A stretch of DNA of 64,000 nt from contig CAZZHG010000008.1 in NCBI GenBank assembly GCA_964653655.1, forward strand, positions 1 through 64,000, read 5' to 3'. The notes under the pieces are model-generated. The model was not told the DNA's origin. It did no database searches and worked only from the letters and a program-made list of their open reading frames with translations. Both the position numbers and the translations under genes were made by a program. Positions 29,542 to 38,645 of the stretch are shown here, in pieces. Numbering within the stretch: position 1 is the stretch's first letter; the number at the start of each line of letters is the position of its first letter. The stretch comes from CAZZHG01 sp964653655. GTDB lineage: Bacteria; Bdellovibrionota; FAC87; UBA2466.

Positions 29542-30870
29542 TTAGAATGGAAGCGGCAGAACGATGAGGTCCTGCTCGCCCTGGATCGCCCGCATGTCGG
29601 CATCCAGAATGTCCCACTTCGCCTGCGCGATGGCCGCAGTTAGCGGCATCGAGCGCGACAGGCGCGCGGCTTCAAGGGCACGAGCTTTGTTCACGATGCC
29701 CGAGGTAACGACCTTTCCTTTGAGGAAGGCCTTTACGTCGACGGTGCTCATCAGCACCTTCTTGACCTCGAGCGGGGAAAGCGCGGTGTTCTCGTCGACA
29801 ATGAGACCGGCGACGTTGGTGACGAACGGGGCAGCCATGCTGGTTCCGCTCATCTGAAGCCGCTTGTCGCCCGGAATCGTCGAGTCGATGGCAACGCCGG
29901 GGGCGGCCACTTCGACGAGGGTCGCGCCGTAGTTCGAGAAGGTGGCAAGCGAGGCCGTGCCGTTAGTCGCGGCTACGGTAATCACGTTGTCCGCCTTCAC
30001 GTTCGCGGGCGAGACCGGCATCGTATCGTTGTCCGAGCCGTCGTTACCGGCGGCGAACACGAACAAGGTCTTCGGAGCCGCGGCGACGAACGCCTTGCAC
30101 GATTTCACGACTTCGCTGATGAAGAACTTCGCGTACTCGATTTGATCGGCTTCCGACGGCTCCGCTCCGAGCAGCTGCGTGAGCAGCTGTTTCATGACGG
30201 GCTTCACGGCGGCGACGCTGGTTCCGAAAGAACCGTTCGCGACGCGGGCAAGCGTTGCTCCGGCGAAATGGCCGGTCGTCGTCAGCATCTCGCCTTGGCG
30301 CTGCGCCATCATCTGGAGGTACATTTTCGCGAGCGCATTGTCCGCCGCCCGATTGCCGTGGTGAGCGCGGTAGTGACCGACGAGCTCACGCACCGACTGT
30401 TCCGTCGGGATGAGCTTCATGCCGATGATCTTCGCGTCCGCCGCGTTTTTCGCGGAGATGCCCGACACGTGCGTGCCGTGCACGAAGTTACCGAACTTGC
30501 CGAGCTCTTTCAGGAAGGTCTGGTCGGCTTTCTTCTGCGCGTACCAGTCCTTGTCGGCTTGAGTCGCCGTTCCTTGGAGAATCTTGGCTTGGGTTTCGAA
30601 AATCTTGTAGCAGTCTTGAGAAAACGTACCCAGATACTTGTAGTCGATGATCTGGTTGTTGTTCTCCGCGAAGTTCCAACCGTTGGTGGCGCTCTTGTAC
30701 GTCTTGCCGCCGGCCACAACGTCCTGAGGACTCGCCGGGTTTTCCCAGATGTTGTGCTTCAGGTCCATGTGTTTGTAATCCACACCGCTGTCGATGACGG
30801 CGATGTTGGCGCCGATCGCGGCGACGCCCGAGAATAGGCACACCACGAAAGTGGCAAGCATGAGCTTCAT
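29542..30870 (-). CDS. Secreted subtilisin-like (S8) serine protease
   Basis: 442 residues. Signal peptide about 1-20. Catalytic triad visible: Asp27 in AVIDSGVDY, His131 in HGTHVSGI, Ser344 in GTSMAAP; the oxyanion Asn lies in AAGNDGSDND. The catalytic Asp is only about 7 residues after the signal cleavage site, so there is no I9-type propeptide to act as intramolecular chaperone. A C-terminal extension of about 80 residues follows the core. Probably exported to degrade proteins outside the cytoplasm. Confidence 0.92.
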   Translation of the reverse strand: MKLMLATFVVCLFSGVAAIGANIAVIDSGVDYKHMDLKHNIWENPASPQDVVAGGKTYKSATNGWNFAENNNQIIDYKYLGTFSQDCYKIFETQAKILQGTATQADKDWYAQKKADQTFLKELGKFGNFVHGTHVSGISAKNAADAKIIGMKLIPTEQSVRELVGHYRAHHGNRAADNALAKMYLQMMAQRQGEMLTTTGHFAGATLARVANGSFGTSVAAVKPVMKQLLTQLLGAEPSEADQIEYAKFFISEVVKSCKAFVAAAPKTLFVFAAGNDGSDNDTMPVSPANVKADNVITVAATNGTASLATFSNYGATLVEVAAPGVAIDSTIPGDKRLQMSGTSMAAPFVTNVAGLIVDENTALSPLEVKKVLMSTVDVKAFLKGKVVTSGIVNKARALEAARLSRSMPLTAAIAQAKWDILDADMRAIQGEQDLIVLPLPF

Positions 30871-31069
30871 GTGATTCCTCCAAAGGGTTATGGAATCCGC
30901 GTACTACCTAAATTTTTTCCTGGGAAAACGAGAGCGTAAAGCCTGATTGATCTTCACACATTCTATACAGCGGCCGATCTCGGCACTAGGAGAGTCTTCC
31001 GGCGGATTAACTTTTTGTTTCGCCCCTTCTTTGTATGAGGGCGCGGCGCATTATCCAGGCTAGAGGCAA

Positions 31070-31100
31070 ATAAAAAGGCGGGCGGCTTTAGCCGCCCGCC
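31070..31100 (-). terminator. Rho-independent terminator of metallopeptidase gene
   Basis: GCCGCCCGCC/GGCGGGCGGC perfect 10-bp stem (31077-31086 with 31091-31100, TTTA loop), followed on the minus strand by TTTTTATTT. It is 15 bp past the stop of the minus-strand gene. Confidence 0.9.
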
Positions 31101-31115
31101 CTCTTCAAGTTTGAA

Positions 31116-33407
31116 TCACGGCCGGGGAATCGGCGCGGGCACCGGATCCTTCGGATAAATCCGGAGGTAGAAGCGCTTTTTGGCCTGCGGCTTCGTCGTC
31201 TGGCCGTTGTTGAAGACCTGGACGTAGGCGAAGTCGACGCAGCTGCCGTCGGGGCGGTTGATCTCGTCGCACTTGCCGAGCGCCGCGAGCGGAATCGTAA
31301 GCGTCTCCGCCTCCGAGCCGAGCGTGAACGTCAGAGGATTCTTATCCTCTTCGGTCCAGTGGATCGCGCCTTGGAGCGGGCCGTTCTTCAGTTCCACCTG
31401 CACGGTCACCGGATACTTGAACTTGTAGGCGGGGCTGCTCTTCAGATCGACCGTGAGCTTGTACTCGGCCTTTTCGGCCGGATCGAGCTTCAGGCGAATC
31501 GGATTATTGCGCGAGCCGGGACCGGTGGAGGTCACCTCGTCCGCGCCGTTTTTCAAGAGCATCGTTGCCGGCGTGCTCGTACCGAACACGAAGTTGCGGC
31601 CGTTGAGCGATTGCAAGATGAGGTTCTTCATCTCATTGGGGGCGCGCGTGCCCGCGCGTCCCAGCTCGTCGGCAAACAGCATGTGCTCGAACCAGCCCTG
31701 AGCGGTCAGCCCGGGGTGGTTACGCGTGAGGCGCATGGCTTCGAGCGTGAGGTCGGTGACCTTCACGAGACCGGGACGGCCGTACTTGGCCATCGCCGCG
31801 CGAAGCAGATCGTTCATCGCTCCGCCGTAAGCCTCTCCGTCGTCATGCACTTCGTTCGTCAGGTAGAAGCCCATGTTGTTGAAGATGCGAAGCTTCTCTT
31901 TTCCCTCGTAAGGGGCACCGCCGGAAACGTCGTTCAGGATGAGCTGAGCGATGAAATCCGCCATGCCTTCCGACAATCCGCCCGTGTCGGCGAGCTGAAT
32001 GTGATCGCCCATGAGGCGGTCCATCACGCCGTGGCCGAGCTCGTGCCAGATGGTGGAGTTGTCGCGAGCCATGTTCTGGCTCTTCGGAGAGTACGTCGTG
32101 AAGTTGATCGTATCGTCCGTGTAGAACGCGTTGTCGCGGTACGAGATGTCCGGATCGAAGAGAAACGCGTGAAACGGACGCGTCGACAAATCCGGATCGG
32201 TGAAGCCGTTTGCGCGAAGGGTCTCGAACATCTGGGTGATGGACCAGTACACCTGAATGTCGTCGAAACCGTCGTTGATGTAGGAAATCGCGTCGTGATC
32301 GGCAAGCCGGCGCGCCGGGCGCATGTAGGCGTCGTCGAGCGACGTGATAGGGCGACCGCGAAGTGCCGCCGAGGGAATCAGCTCTTCCGAAGTCGTTCCC
32401 GCCACCGGTTTCCAGAACGGCAGATAATGCCCGCTCGACTGCGGAGTGAACGCGAACGGCTTGAACTTCTGCAGAACGTCCGGATAAAGGCTGACCGTCG
32501 CGTAACGGCCTTCGAGAACAACGCCGTTGGCGAAGTTGTTTTCCGACGTCGGAATCTGATTGAAGAGGGCCGCGGCCTGAGTCTTCAGGTAGACCGGCGA
32601 CCAGTACCCCTTCTTACGGCCTTCCGCGGTGAGCCCGAGAAGCGGTTCGTACATGCTGTCGAGGTATTTCACCAGACGAAGCGGAGCGTACGGATCGTCG
32701 ACCGGGCGCCGAACCTGCGAGTGCAGGTAGCGGATTTCGGAATCGATGCGCTCGAGCTGCGTTCCCGTCGGCGATCCTTCCGGCTCCTCGTAGAACGGAT
32801 AGACGCGAACCGGAATGCTGATCTCGTCGGACTGGGGGAATTCCTGGTAGCTGGAACCCACCACGCGGCCCGTGGGGATCGCGAGCTTGATAGTGTACTT
32901 GCCGCGTTTCGCCTTCACGGTGACGACGCGGACGAAAGACTCTCCGTCGATTTCGTCTTTCCACTTAACGTCGTTCACGTGCGGATCATCGGAGTTGGCT
33001 TTCACGACCTTGTTGACCGCGCCGAGCGTGGTCTCGTTGGAAAGCGTCTGGCGCGAGGCCCAGCTAGCGACCGTCGTCTCGACGGCGGCGGGAACCTTGT
33101 CGATCCGCGCTTCGACCTGAATCGTCTGGCCGGTGGTCAGCGACTTCCAGATGCGGATGTTCTGGCCGCGGATGGGAACTCCGGCGGCGACTTGCTGAAG
33201 GGTGGTGAAGTGGCTGGTCGCGAGGTTGCGATCTTCCAGCGGCATGAAGTCGTTGAACCCGAGCTCGATGCCGGTCTTCGCTTTGATCACGTCGAGTACG
33301 TGGAGGAGTTCCGGGTCGGAATCCTCGGCGCCGGTCCAGCGGACCGACACGGGCGCGGCGAACAAAGTAGCTCCAACGAACAACGAAAGCAGAAAATAGG
33401 TTTTCAC
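31116..33407 (-). CDS. Secreted gluzincin metallopeptidase with FTP-like propeptide
   Basis: 763 residues from GTG 33407 (AGGGGGG upstream) with signal peptide about 1-17. Zinc site HELGH at about 456-460 and the third ligand Glu in GLSEGMADF about 24 residues on, the gluzincin arrangement (thermolysin/fungalysin-like). Near residues 60-90, FTTLQQVAAGVPIRGQNIRI resembles an FTP propeptide. A beta-rich C-terminal region of about 150 residues follows. Probably an exported protease activated by propeptide removal. Family M4/M36 placement is approximate. Confidence 0.82.
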   Translation of the reverse strand: MKTYFLLSLFVGATLFAAPVSVRWTGAEDSDPELLHVLDVIKAKTGIELGFNDFMPLEDRNLATSHFTTLQQVAAGVPIRGQNIRIWKSLTTGQTIQVEARIDKVPAAVETTVASWASRQTLSNETTLGAVNKVVKANSDDPHVNDVKWKDEIDGESFVRVVTVKAKRGKYTIKLAIPTGRVVGSSYQEFPQSDEISIPVRVYPFYEEPEGSPTGTQLERIDSEIRYLHSQVRRPVDDPYAPLRLVKYLDSMYEPLLGLTAEGRKKGYWSPVYLKTQAAALFNQIPTSENNFANGVVLEGRYATVSLYPDVLQKFKPFAFTPQSSGHYLPFWKPVAGTTSEELIPSAALRGRPITSLDDAYMRPARRLADHDAISYINDGFDDIQVYWSITQMFETLRANGFTDPDLSTRPFHAFLFDPDISYRDNAFYTDDTINFTTYSPKSQNMARDNSTIWHELGHGVMDRLMGDHIQLADTGGLSEGMADFIAQLILNDVSGGAPYEGKEKLRIFNNMGFYLTNEVHDDGEAYGGAMNDLLRAAMAKYGRPGLVKVTDLTLEAMRLTRNHPGLTAQGWFEHMLFADELGRAGTRAPNEMKNLILQSLNGRNFVFGTSTPATMLLKNGADEVTSTGPGSRNNPIRLKLDPAEKAEYKLTVDLKSSPAYKFKYPVTVQVELKNGPLQGAIHWTEEDKNPLTFTLGSEAETLTIPLAALGKCDEINRPDGSCVDFAYVQVFNNGQTTKPQAKKRFYLRIYPKDPVPAPIPRP

Positions 33408-33594
33408 TAATACCCCCCTAGAAGCCCTGGGTTTAGACCCCTTCACGACGCGAGGCAAACAAGCCCATCCGCCTCTTTAACATCCGTCCACGCCGCAAAA
33501 GGTGGTAGGCACCTTTTTCGGATCGGAAAGTGCTGTTATTACAGGATAAATACGGGCTCTTGTGCCGGACGGGGGAAAACGGCTAAAAGAGCGC

Positions 33595-34500
33595 ATGTCA
33601 CTTCGCGTCCAACAAAGCACCCGGGGCCGGATCGGCCACTTCGTTCCCAAGAAAGGCGACAGCCGCCTTTCCATCGGTCTCCAGCAGAATTTCCGCTGCT
33701 CCTCCATACGAGCGCGGGAGCTCATCGCTCTAGGCGCCATCTATAAGAAGGGACGCCGGGTCCTCGAAGACGTGGGCCTCACGCCGGGTGAGCACTTCAC
33801 GATTTATCTCGATCCGAAACGCTTTCCGGTTTCTTCCGTGGATTGGAAACAAGCTATCGTCGCTGACGAGCGCGATTACCTGGTGGCGAGAAAGCCGCCC
33901 GGACTTCCCGCCCACGCGACCATCGACAACATTCTCGACAACGTTTTGACCCAGTTGAGAAACCTCACGGGCCATGAGCTGCTCGTGACTCAGCGGCTAG
34001 ACCTTCCGGTCGGCGGCCTCATGGTGTTCGCGAAGAACCCCAAGTTTCAGCGCGAGTTCAACCGTCAGCTGGAAGAGAGATTCGTACAGAAGCGCTACCG
34101 CGCTCTCGTTCAGCAGCGCCCCCCCGAAGGCCGGCACACGCACTTCATGGAACCCACGGATCGCACGCCGAAAAAAGTCAGCACCGAGGAACAGCCGGGC
34201 TGGCACAAGTGCGAGCTATCGACTTCGGGAACGAAGGAGATTCCAGGGCCGGACGGCAAAATGCTTTTTGACGTCGAGATCGAGCTTCATACGGGGCGCA
34301 CGCATCAGATCCGCGCCCAGCTCGCCGCTCTGGGCAGCCCCATCCTGGGCGACCGTCAGTACGGATCGCAGATGCGTTACGTGCCGATGGGATCGGCCGG
34401 AAAAGCAATCGCCCTTTTCTCATCCAGCGTGGCATGGCCAACGCCGGACGGAAAAGGGCGAAGCTACAGTTCGGAACCGCCTTGGATCTCGGCTCAGTAA
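33595..34500 (+). CDS. RluA-family pseudouridine synthase
   Basis: 301 residues from ATG 33595. The catalytic Asp lies in TQRLDLPVGGLMVFAK (the usual HRLDxxTSG with changed flanks: His to Gln and TSG to VGG). Downstream motifs FVQKRYRALV and VEIELHTGRTHQIRAQL are standard for RluA/RluC/RluD enzymes, which isomerise uridine in rRNA or tRNA. The N-terminal 85 residues are S4-like (RARELIALGAIYKKGRRV). The substrate position cannot be told. It overlaps the convergent secreted-protein gene by 7 bp. Confidence 0.88.
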   Translation: MSLRVQQSTRGRIGHFVPKKGDSRLSIGLQQNFRCSSIRARELIALGAIYKKGRRVLEDVGLTPGEHFTIYLDPKRFPVSSVDWKQAIVADERDYLVARKPPGLPAHATIDNILDNVLTQLRNLTGHELLVTQRLDLPVGGLMVFAKNPKFQREFNRQLEERFVQKRYRALVQQRPPEGRHTHFMEPTDRTPKKVSTEEQPGWHKCELSTSGTKEIPGPDGKMLFDVEIELHTGRTHQIRAQLAALGSPILGDRQYGSQMRYVPMGSAGKAIALFSSSVAWPTPDGKGRSYSSEPPWISAQ

Positions 34501-34907
34501 ACGTCGGCGTATAGAGGAATACGTTTTTCGACTTCCCCTTTGGCGTTCACTTTAAGAAGGAACCCCGTCGCGCCGCCAAGTCCGGTCCGCTGGAGAACCA
34601 GCCGGAGCTCCGGGCTCAGCTCGTAGAGGGTCAGTCCGTCTTGGGCCGACAACTCCTTGGCGTCGTACTCATCGATGGGAAGAAACATACGGGTGCATCC
34701 GTTTGCCCTTCCATAGGCATCGACCGAACAACGGTTCGTATCTCTCTGAACGCCGACCTTGCCTGACTGCGGAAACGAAAGCCGGTAATTGACCGACTCT
34801 TCGATGAGATAACCGCTGGAGAACCCCGTGACACCCGCAAGGGCCGCCGCCTGAGCCACCACCGACACACTCACCAATAGAAGAGCCGCTAGGAACATCC
34901 GATTCAT
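34494..34907 (-). CDS. Small secreted protein of unknown function
   Basis: 137 residues; GGAGGTTACTG precedes ATG 34907. Signal peptide about 1-20. The mature part is beta-rich with two cysteines (TNRCSVDA, NGCTRM) that could form a disulfide. No family recognised. Confidence 0.7.
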   Translation of the reverse strand: MNRMFLAALLLVSVSVVAQAAALAGVTGFSSGYLIEESVNYRLSFPQSGKVGVQRDTNRCSVDAYGRANGCTRMFLPIDEYDAKELSAQDGLTLYELSPELRLVLQRTGLGGATGFLLKVNAKGEVEKRIPLYADVY

Positions 34908-35050
34908 CAGTAACCTCCCAACTAGTAACTTTTTTCATTAAACGCCGATCCCCACGCGAGTCAAAGGCGGTGGGCAATGGCTCAGCTCGATTCCCTATTG
35001 ACGGGATGCGCCAAATTTGGTCACCTTGCGTCACAGGTTTTGGGAGGAAC

Positions 35051-35845
35051 ATGAAGCACCAAATTTCGGCTCTCTTTCTTTCGGCCATACTCTTGGGCTG
35101 TCAGCAGCAATCCGCTCCGACCGGGACCACCACCCTGAAGTTCGAGGACGGTAGCTCTCAGGAAGTTCCTTATGTAATTCAAGATGGTTACGCCATCACC
35201 GGCGGCGACATGATCATCGCCACGGAAGAGGAAATCGCCCACCAGCAGCACGCGGTTGCCTCCGGAAAAACGGCCATCTCCAACACCGGGTTCTTCGCCT
35301 GGGGCAAGTGGCCGGGTAAGAAGATTCCGTACGCCATCGACCCGGAGTTACCCAATCCGCAGCGGGTTCGAGATGCCGTTGCGCACTGGCAACAGAAGAC
35401 CAGCCTGAAATTCGTCGAGCGCACCACCCAGTTCAACTACGTTTACTTCACGACCGGTAAGGACAACTGCTCCTCCGCGCTCGGTAAGACTTTCGGCGCC
35501 CAGAAGATCCGCCTTAGCGACGGCTGCTGGTTCGATTCCGTAGTTCATGAGATCGGCCACGCCGTGGGACTGCTCCACGAGCAGGCCCGCTCGGACAGGG
35601 ACAAGTACATCACCATTCACTACGAGAATATGAGCTGGTTGGACGGCATCCAGTTTTGGAAGGGCGGATGGAACTCCTGGGACCACGGCGCCTTCGACTT
35701 CGAGTCGGTCATGCTGTACTCGCCCTACTCTTTCTCGAATAACGGCAAGCCGACCATCACGCGCAAGGACGGCAGCACCAACTGGTCTCGCGTGAACGGA
35801 CTGAGCGCCGGCGACATCGCCGCGATTGAGGAGCTCTACCGTTGA
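35051..35845 (+). CDS. Astacin-type (M12A) metallopeptidase lipoprotein, copy 1
   Basis: 264 residues from ATG 35051 (GGAGG upstream). Lipobox ILLGC (Cys about 17). Zinc motif HEIGHAVGLLHEQARSDRD matches the astacin signature HExxHxxGxxHExxRxDRD, and SVMLYSPYSF supplies the Met-turn with the Tyr ligand. A propeptide-like region of about 80 residues lies between the lipobox and the catalytic domain (start near KKIPYAID). It is anchored to the membrane, probably exposed. It overlaps its paralogue by 4 bp. Confidence 0.93.
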   Translation: MKHQISALFLSAILLGCQQQSAPTGTTTLKFEDGSSQEVPYVIQDGYAITGGDMIIATEEEIAHQQHAVASGKTAISNTGFFAWGKWPGKKIPYAIDPELPNPQRVRDAVAHWQQKTSLKFVERTTQFNYVYFTTGKDNCSSALGKTFGAQKIRLSDGCWFDSVVHEIGHAVGLLHEQARSDRDKYITIHYENMSWLDGIQFWKGGWNSWDHGAFDFESVMLYSPYSFSNNGKPTITRKDGSTNWSRVNGLSAGDIAAIEELYR

Positions 35846-36621
35846 AGTGGCTCTTCGCAGCGCTGGCACTTGCCGGCTGCGCGAAGCCGGCCTCCACGGG
35901 AAGAACGTGGATTGATACCGGCGACGGCGACGTTCAGCTGGTGGCCTATACCGTCGAGAACGGAACCGCTCTGATCGAAGGGGACATCGACATCGGCCCC
36001 GTCGAGCAGGCCGAGCGAAACGCGGTCTACACTCCCCACGAAGCGAAGACGGCCATCGTCCACAGAACGACTTCCGGCAACTGGCCGAAGAAGACCATTC
36101 CGTACGTAATCGATCCGAAACTGCCGAAACCCGAGCGCGTGCGTGAAGCCATCGCCCATTGGCATCTCAAAACGCCCATCCGCTTCGTCGCGCGAACCAC
36201 CCATGCCGATTACGTCGAGTTCGCCCCCGTCGAGAAGGGCTGTTCGTCGCCCGTGGGGCGCCGGTTCGGAAAGCAAACGGTCAAGCTCAGCGAAAAATGC
36301 GGGCGAGGAAGCGTGATCCACGAGATCGGCCACACCGTAGGCCTATGGCACGAGCAGAGCCGCTCGGATCGGGACAAGTACATCAAGATCCTTTGGGACA
36401 ACATCGAGGACGATAAGAAAGACAACTTCCAGACTCACGTGGTGAATGGAAAAGACGTGGGGAGCTACGACTTCGATTCCATGATGCACTACAGCCAGTA
36501 CGCCTTCTCAAAAAACAAGAAGCCGACCCTCGAGCGCATCGACGGCAAAAAGGCCGCCTTCGGCCAGTACAGGTCCCTTAGCCTCCTCGACGTCGCGGCC
36601 GTAATCCAGCTCTACAAGTAA
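35842..36621 (+). CDS. Astacin-type (M12A) metallopeptidase lipoprotein, copy 2
   Basis: 259 residues from TTG 35842, whose bases overlap the TGA of copy 1 (TTGA). Short signal with lipobox LALAGC (Cys about 13). Catalytic HEIGHTVGLWHEQSRSDRD and Met-turn SMMHYSQYAF. It is alignable with copy 1 throughout (KKTIPYVIDPKLPKPERVREA against KKIPYAIDPELPNPQRVRDA), so the pair arose by tandem duplication, but surface regions differ, suggesting separate substrates. Ends directly against the rsgA stop with no spacer. Confidence 0.92.
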   Translation: MKWLFAALALAGCAKPASTGRTWIDTGDGDVQLVAYTVENGTALIEGDIDIGPVEQAERNAVYTPHEAKTAIVHRTTSGNWPKKTIPYVIDPKLPKPERVREAIAHWHLKTPIRFVARTTHADYVEFAPVEKGCSSPVGRRFGKQTVKLSEKCGRGSVIHEIGHTVGLWHEQSRSDRDKYIKILWDNIEDDKKDNFQTHVVNGKDVGSYDFDSMMHYSQYAFSKNKKPTLERIDGKKAAFGQYRSLSLLDVAAVIQLYK

Positions 36622-37731
36622 TTACTTTTTCGGTTCGGGATCTTTTTTGCTTTTGATGTGCTTTCGCATGCTCACCGCGGAGCTGCGCCACTTCTTGCGC
36701 TCGTCGGAGGCGAACGCCTTGTCGTGCTTACGCCGATCGGCGGCCTGCTCGCGCTGCAATTTCTGATAGCTGTCGAACCGGTCGCGGGAGAGTACACCGG
36801 AAGCAATCGCCGCGCGGACCGCGCAGTCGGGCTCCGTCTGGTGCTGGCAATTGGTGAAGCGGCACGCAAGCCCCAGCTCCTCCACCTCGGAGAAAAGTGT
36901 CTGCAAACCTTCGTCCTGATCCCAGAGGTGAAGCTCGCGCATCCCGGGAGTGTCGATGATTAGCCCCCCGTTCGGCATTCTGAGAAGAGAGCGCGCGGTA
37001 GTTGCGTGCTTTCCTTTATCGTCGGATTCGCGCGTCTCGCGGGTTTTTTGTTTTTCCCGGCCGAGAAGCTTGTTGATGAGCGTCGACTTTCCGACGCCGG
37101 AGGAACCGAGCAGCACCATCGTTTTTCCGAGGGTCAGGTACTGGTGAATCGCTTCAATCCCTTGCCCGGTTTTCGCGCTCAAGACGTGAATGTCGACGCC
37201 AGGGGCGATACGCGCGAGCTCTTGCAGAACCGGGGACGTATCCTCGACCAAATCGGATTTGGTCAGAAGGATGACGGGCCGGGATCCGCCGTCCCATACG
37301 AGCGCGAGGTAGCGCTCCATGCGCCGGCTATTTAGATCTGCGTTGAGCGACGTCACGAGAAAGGCAATGTCCACGTTCGCACAAAGCACTTGCGGCTCTT
37401 CGGTGGTGCCCGCCGCCTTTCGCACGAGGCAGCTCCTACGGGGAAGAATTTGGCGCAGGTGCGTGCGGCCGTCGGAGCGGATGGGTTCGGCCATCACCCA
37501 GTCGCCCACCGCCGGAAAATCGAGGCGGGTCTCGGCTTCCTTACGCCATTTGCCGGGCAACTCGCCCCAAACGATGCCGGTTCCGAGCCCTTGCACGCGC
37601 CACATGCCGCGCTCTTCTCCCACCACGCGAAGGGGCTTCCATCCCTGAGCAAGTCCTTCGGCCGCTTGCGCCTCGAAGGCTGCGTCCCAACCCAGTTCGG
37701 CGAGCGTTTGAATGTCCGGAGTTTCGTCCAC
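36622..37731 (-). CDS. rsgA: Ribosome small-subunit-dependent GTPase A
   Basis: 369 residues. OB-fold N-terminus, then the circularly permuted GTPase: G4-like LTKSDLV near 155, G1 GSSGVGKSTLINKL near 210, G3 DTPGMREL near 260, and the zinc-binding tail CRFTNCQHQTEPDCAV near 290. RsgA checks late maturation of the 30S subunit. The tail is basic. Convergent with the astacin gene, the stops being adjacent. Confidence 0.93.
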   Translation of the reverse strand: MDETPDIQTLAELGWDAAFEAQAAEGLAQGWKPLRVVGEERGMWRVQGLGTGIVWGELPGKWRKEAETRLDFPAVGDWVMAEPIRSDGRTHLRQILPRRSCLVRKAAGTTEEPQVLCANVDIAFLVTSLNADLNSRRMERYLALVWDGGSRPVILLTKSDLVEDTSPVLQELARIAPGVDIHVLSAKTGQGIEAIHQYLTLGKTMVLLGSSGVGKSTLINKLLGREKQKTRETRESDDKGKHATTARSLLRMPNGGLIIDTPGMRELHLWDQDEGLQTLFSEVEELGLACRFTNCQHQTEPDCAVRAAIASGVLSRDRFDSYQKLQREQAADRRKHDKAFASDERKKWRSSAVSMRKHIKSKKDPEPKK

Positions 37732-37863
37732 CAGCCCAATGTTCTACCTGAGCCGGGCGGTAACCGGCAAACCCGCCGCCCCGCGACTTATTTTGAGGGT
37801 GGCGGAAACAGCGGACTCACCGGCATTTATCAAAGTGACCGGTAACCCAAAAAGGAGGAAAGG

Positions 37864-38043
37864 ATGCGAAACGGAAATCTGAACTGGCGGCTCATTGCTT
37901 TCGGGAACACAGTCCATCCCAGCGCTTTCCCCGCGTTGACGGCCAATCCGTGGGTGCGGGCCAGCCAAAAGGCTGAGTCCGACAAGCGAACCTGGCAGGC
38001 TCTGAGAGAGTTTTTTCGGGAGATTTTCGGCGGCGGCACTTAG
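37864..38043 (+). CDS. Small protein upstream of dps
   Basis: 59 residues from ATG 37864, preceded by a strong AAGGAGGAAAGG. No clear hydrophobic segment; C-terminal amphipathic helix (TWQALREFFREIFGGG). No family recognised. Only 27 bp separate it from the Dps-like gene, so the two are likely cotranscribed under stress. Confidence 0.6.
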   Translation: MRNGNLNWRLIAFGNTVHPSAFPALTANPWVRASQKAESDKRTWQALREFFREIFGGGT

Positions 38044-38070
38044 TGGTATCTATGAGGCAGAGAGGTATTT

Positions 38071-38559
38071 ATGCAATTGAACCCAACGAAAAATGACATC
38101 CCCCAGGAGCTTCGCGCGAAGGTGGTGGAAATCCTGAACGCCCGATTGGTGGAAGCCATCGATTTCCAAGCCCAGGCGAAGCAAGCCCACTGGAACGTGA
38201 AGGGCCCGCATTTTCATTCGCTTCATCTTTTGTTCGACCAGGTCGCGGAAGCGGCCGAGGAAGCCGTCGACGAGATCGCCGAACGGTCGGTCGAGCTCGG
38301 AGGCACTCCGAACGGCACCTTGAAGTACGTCGCTTCGAAGACGCCTCTGCCGGATTATCCGCTCGATATCACGAGCGGCCTTCAGCACGTGCAAGCGCTT
38401 TCGAAATCGGCGGCCGCTTTCGGCAAGAGCCTGCGTAAGGCGATTGACGAGGCGACGGAGTTCCGCGACGCGGACACGGCCGATCTCTTCACGAGCATCT
38501 CCCGTGAAGCGGACAAGTACCTCTGGATGCTCGAAGCGCATCTTCAGGGCGACAAGTAA
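38071..38559 (+). CDS. dps: Dps-family ferritin-like protein
   Basis: 162 residues, usual length. The ferroxidase-site motif is visible: AKQAHWNVKGPHFHSLHLLFDQ (His and Asp) and the following EAAEEAVDEIAERSVELGG (Glu). Dps dodecamers oxidise and store iron with peroxide and often bind DNA in starvation. No Lys-rich N-terminal tail, so DNA binding is uncertain. GAGAGG precedes ATG 38071. Confidence 0.93.
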   Translation: MQLNPTKNDIPQELRAKVVEILNARLVEAIDFQAQAKQAHWNVKGPHFHSLHLLFDQVAEAAEEAVDEIAERSVELGGTPNGTLKYVASKTPLPDYPLDITSGLQHVQALSKSAAAFGKSLRKAIDEATEFRDADTADLFTSISREADKYLWMLEAHLQGDK

Positions 38560-38645
38560 TCAAAGTACCCCGCTTCGCCTACGGCTACGCAGGGCGAGCC
38601 TGCCTTAACGATCGAAGGGCGGCTTTCGCTTATGGGAGCTGTGGC

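Noticed and set aside
31359..33410. 683-codon ORF on the plus strand opposite the metallopeptidase
   Set aside because: The opposite strand encodes a clear HELGH peptidase with signal peptide; the antisense translation is Arg-rich with no motif, typical of GC-rich shadow frames.
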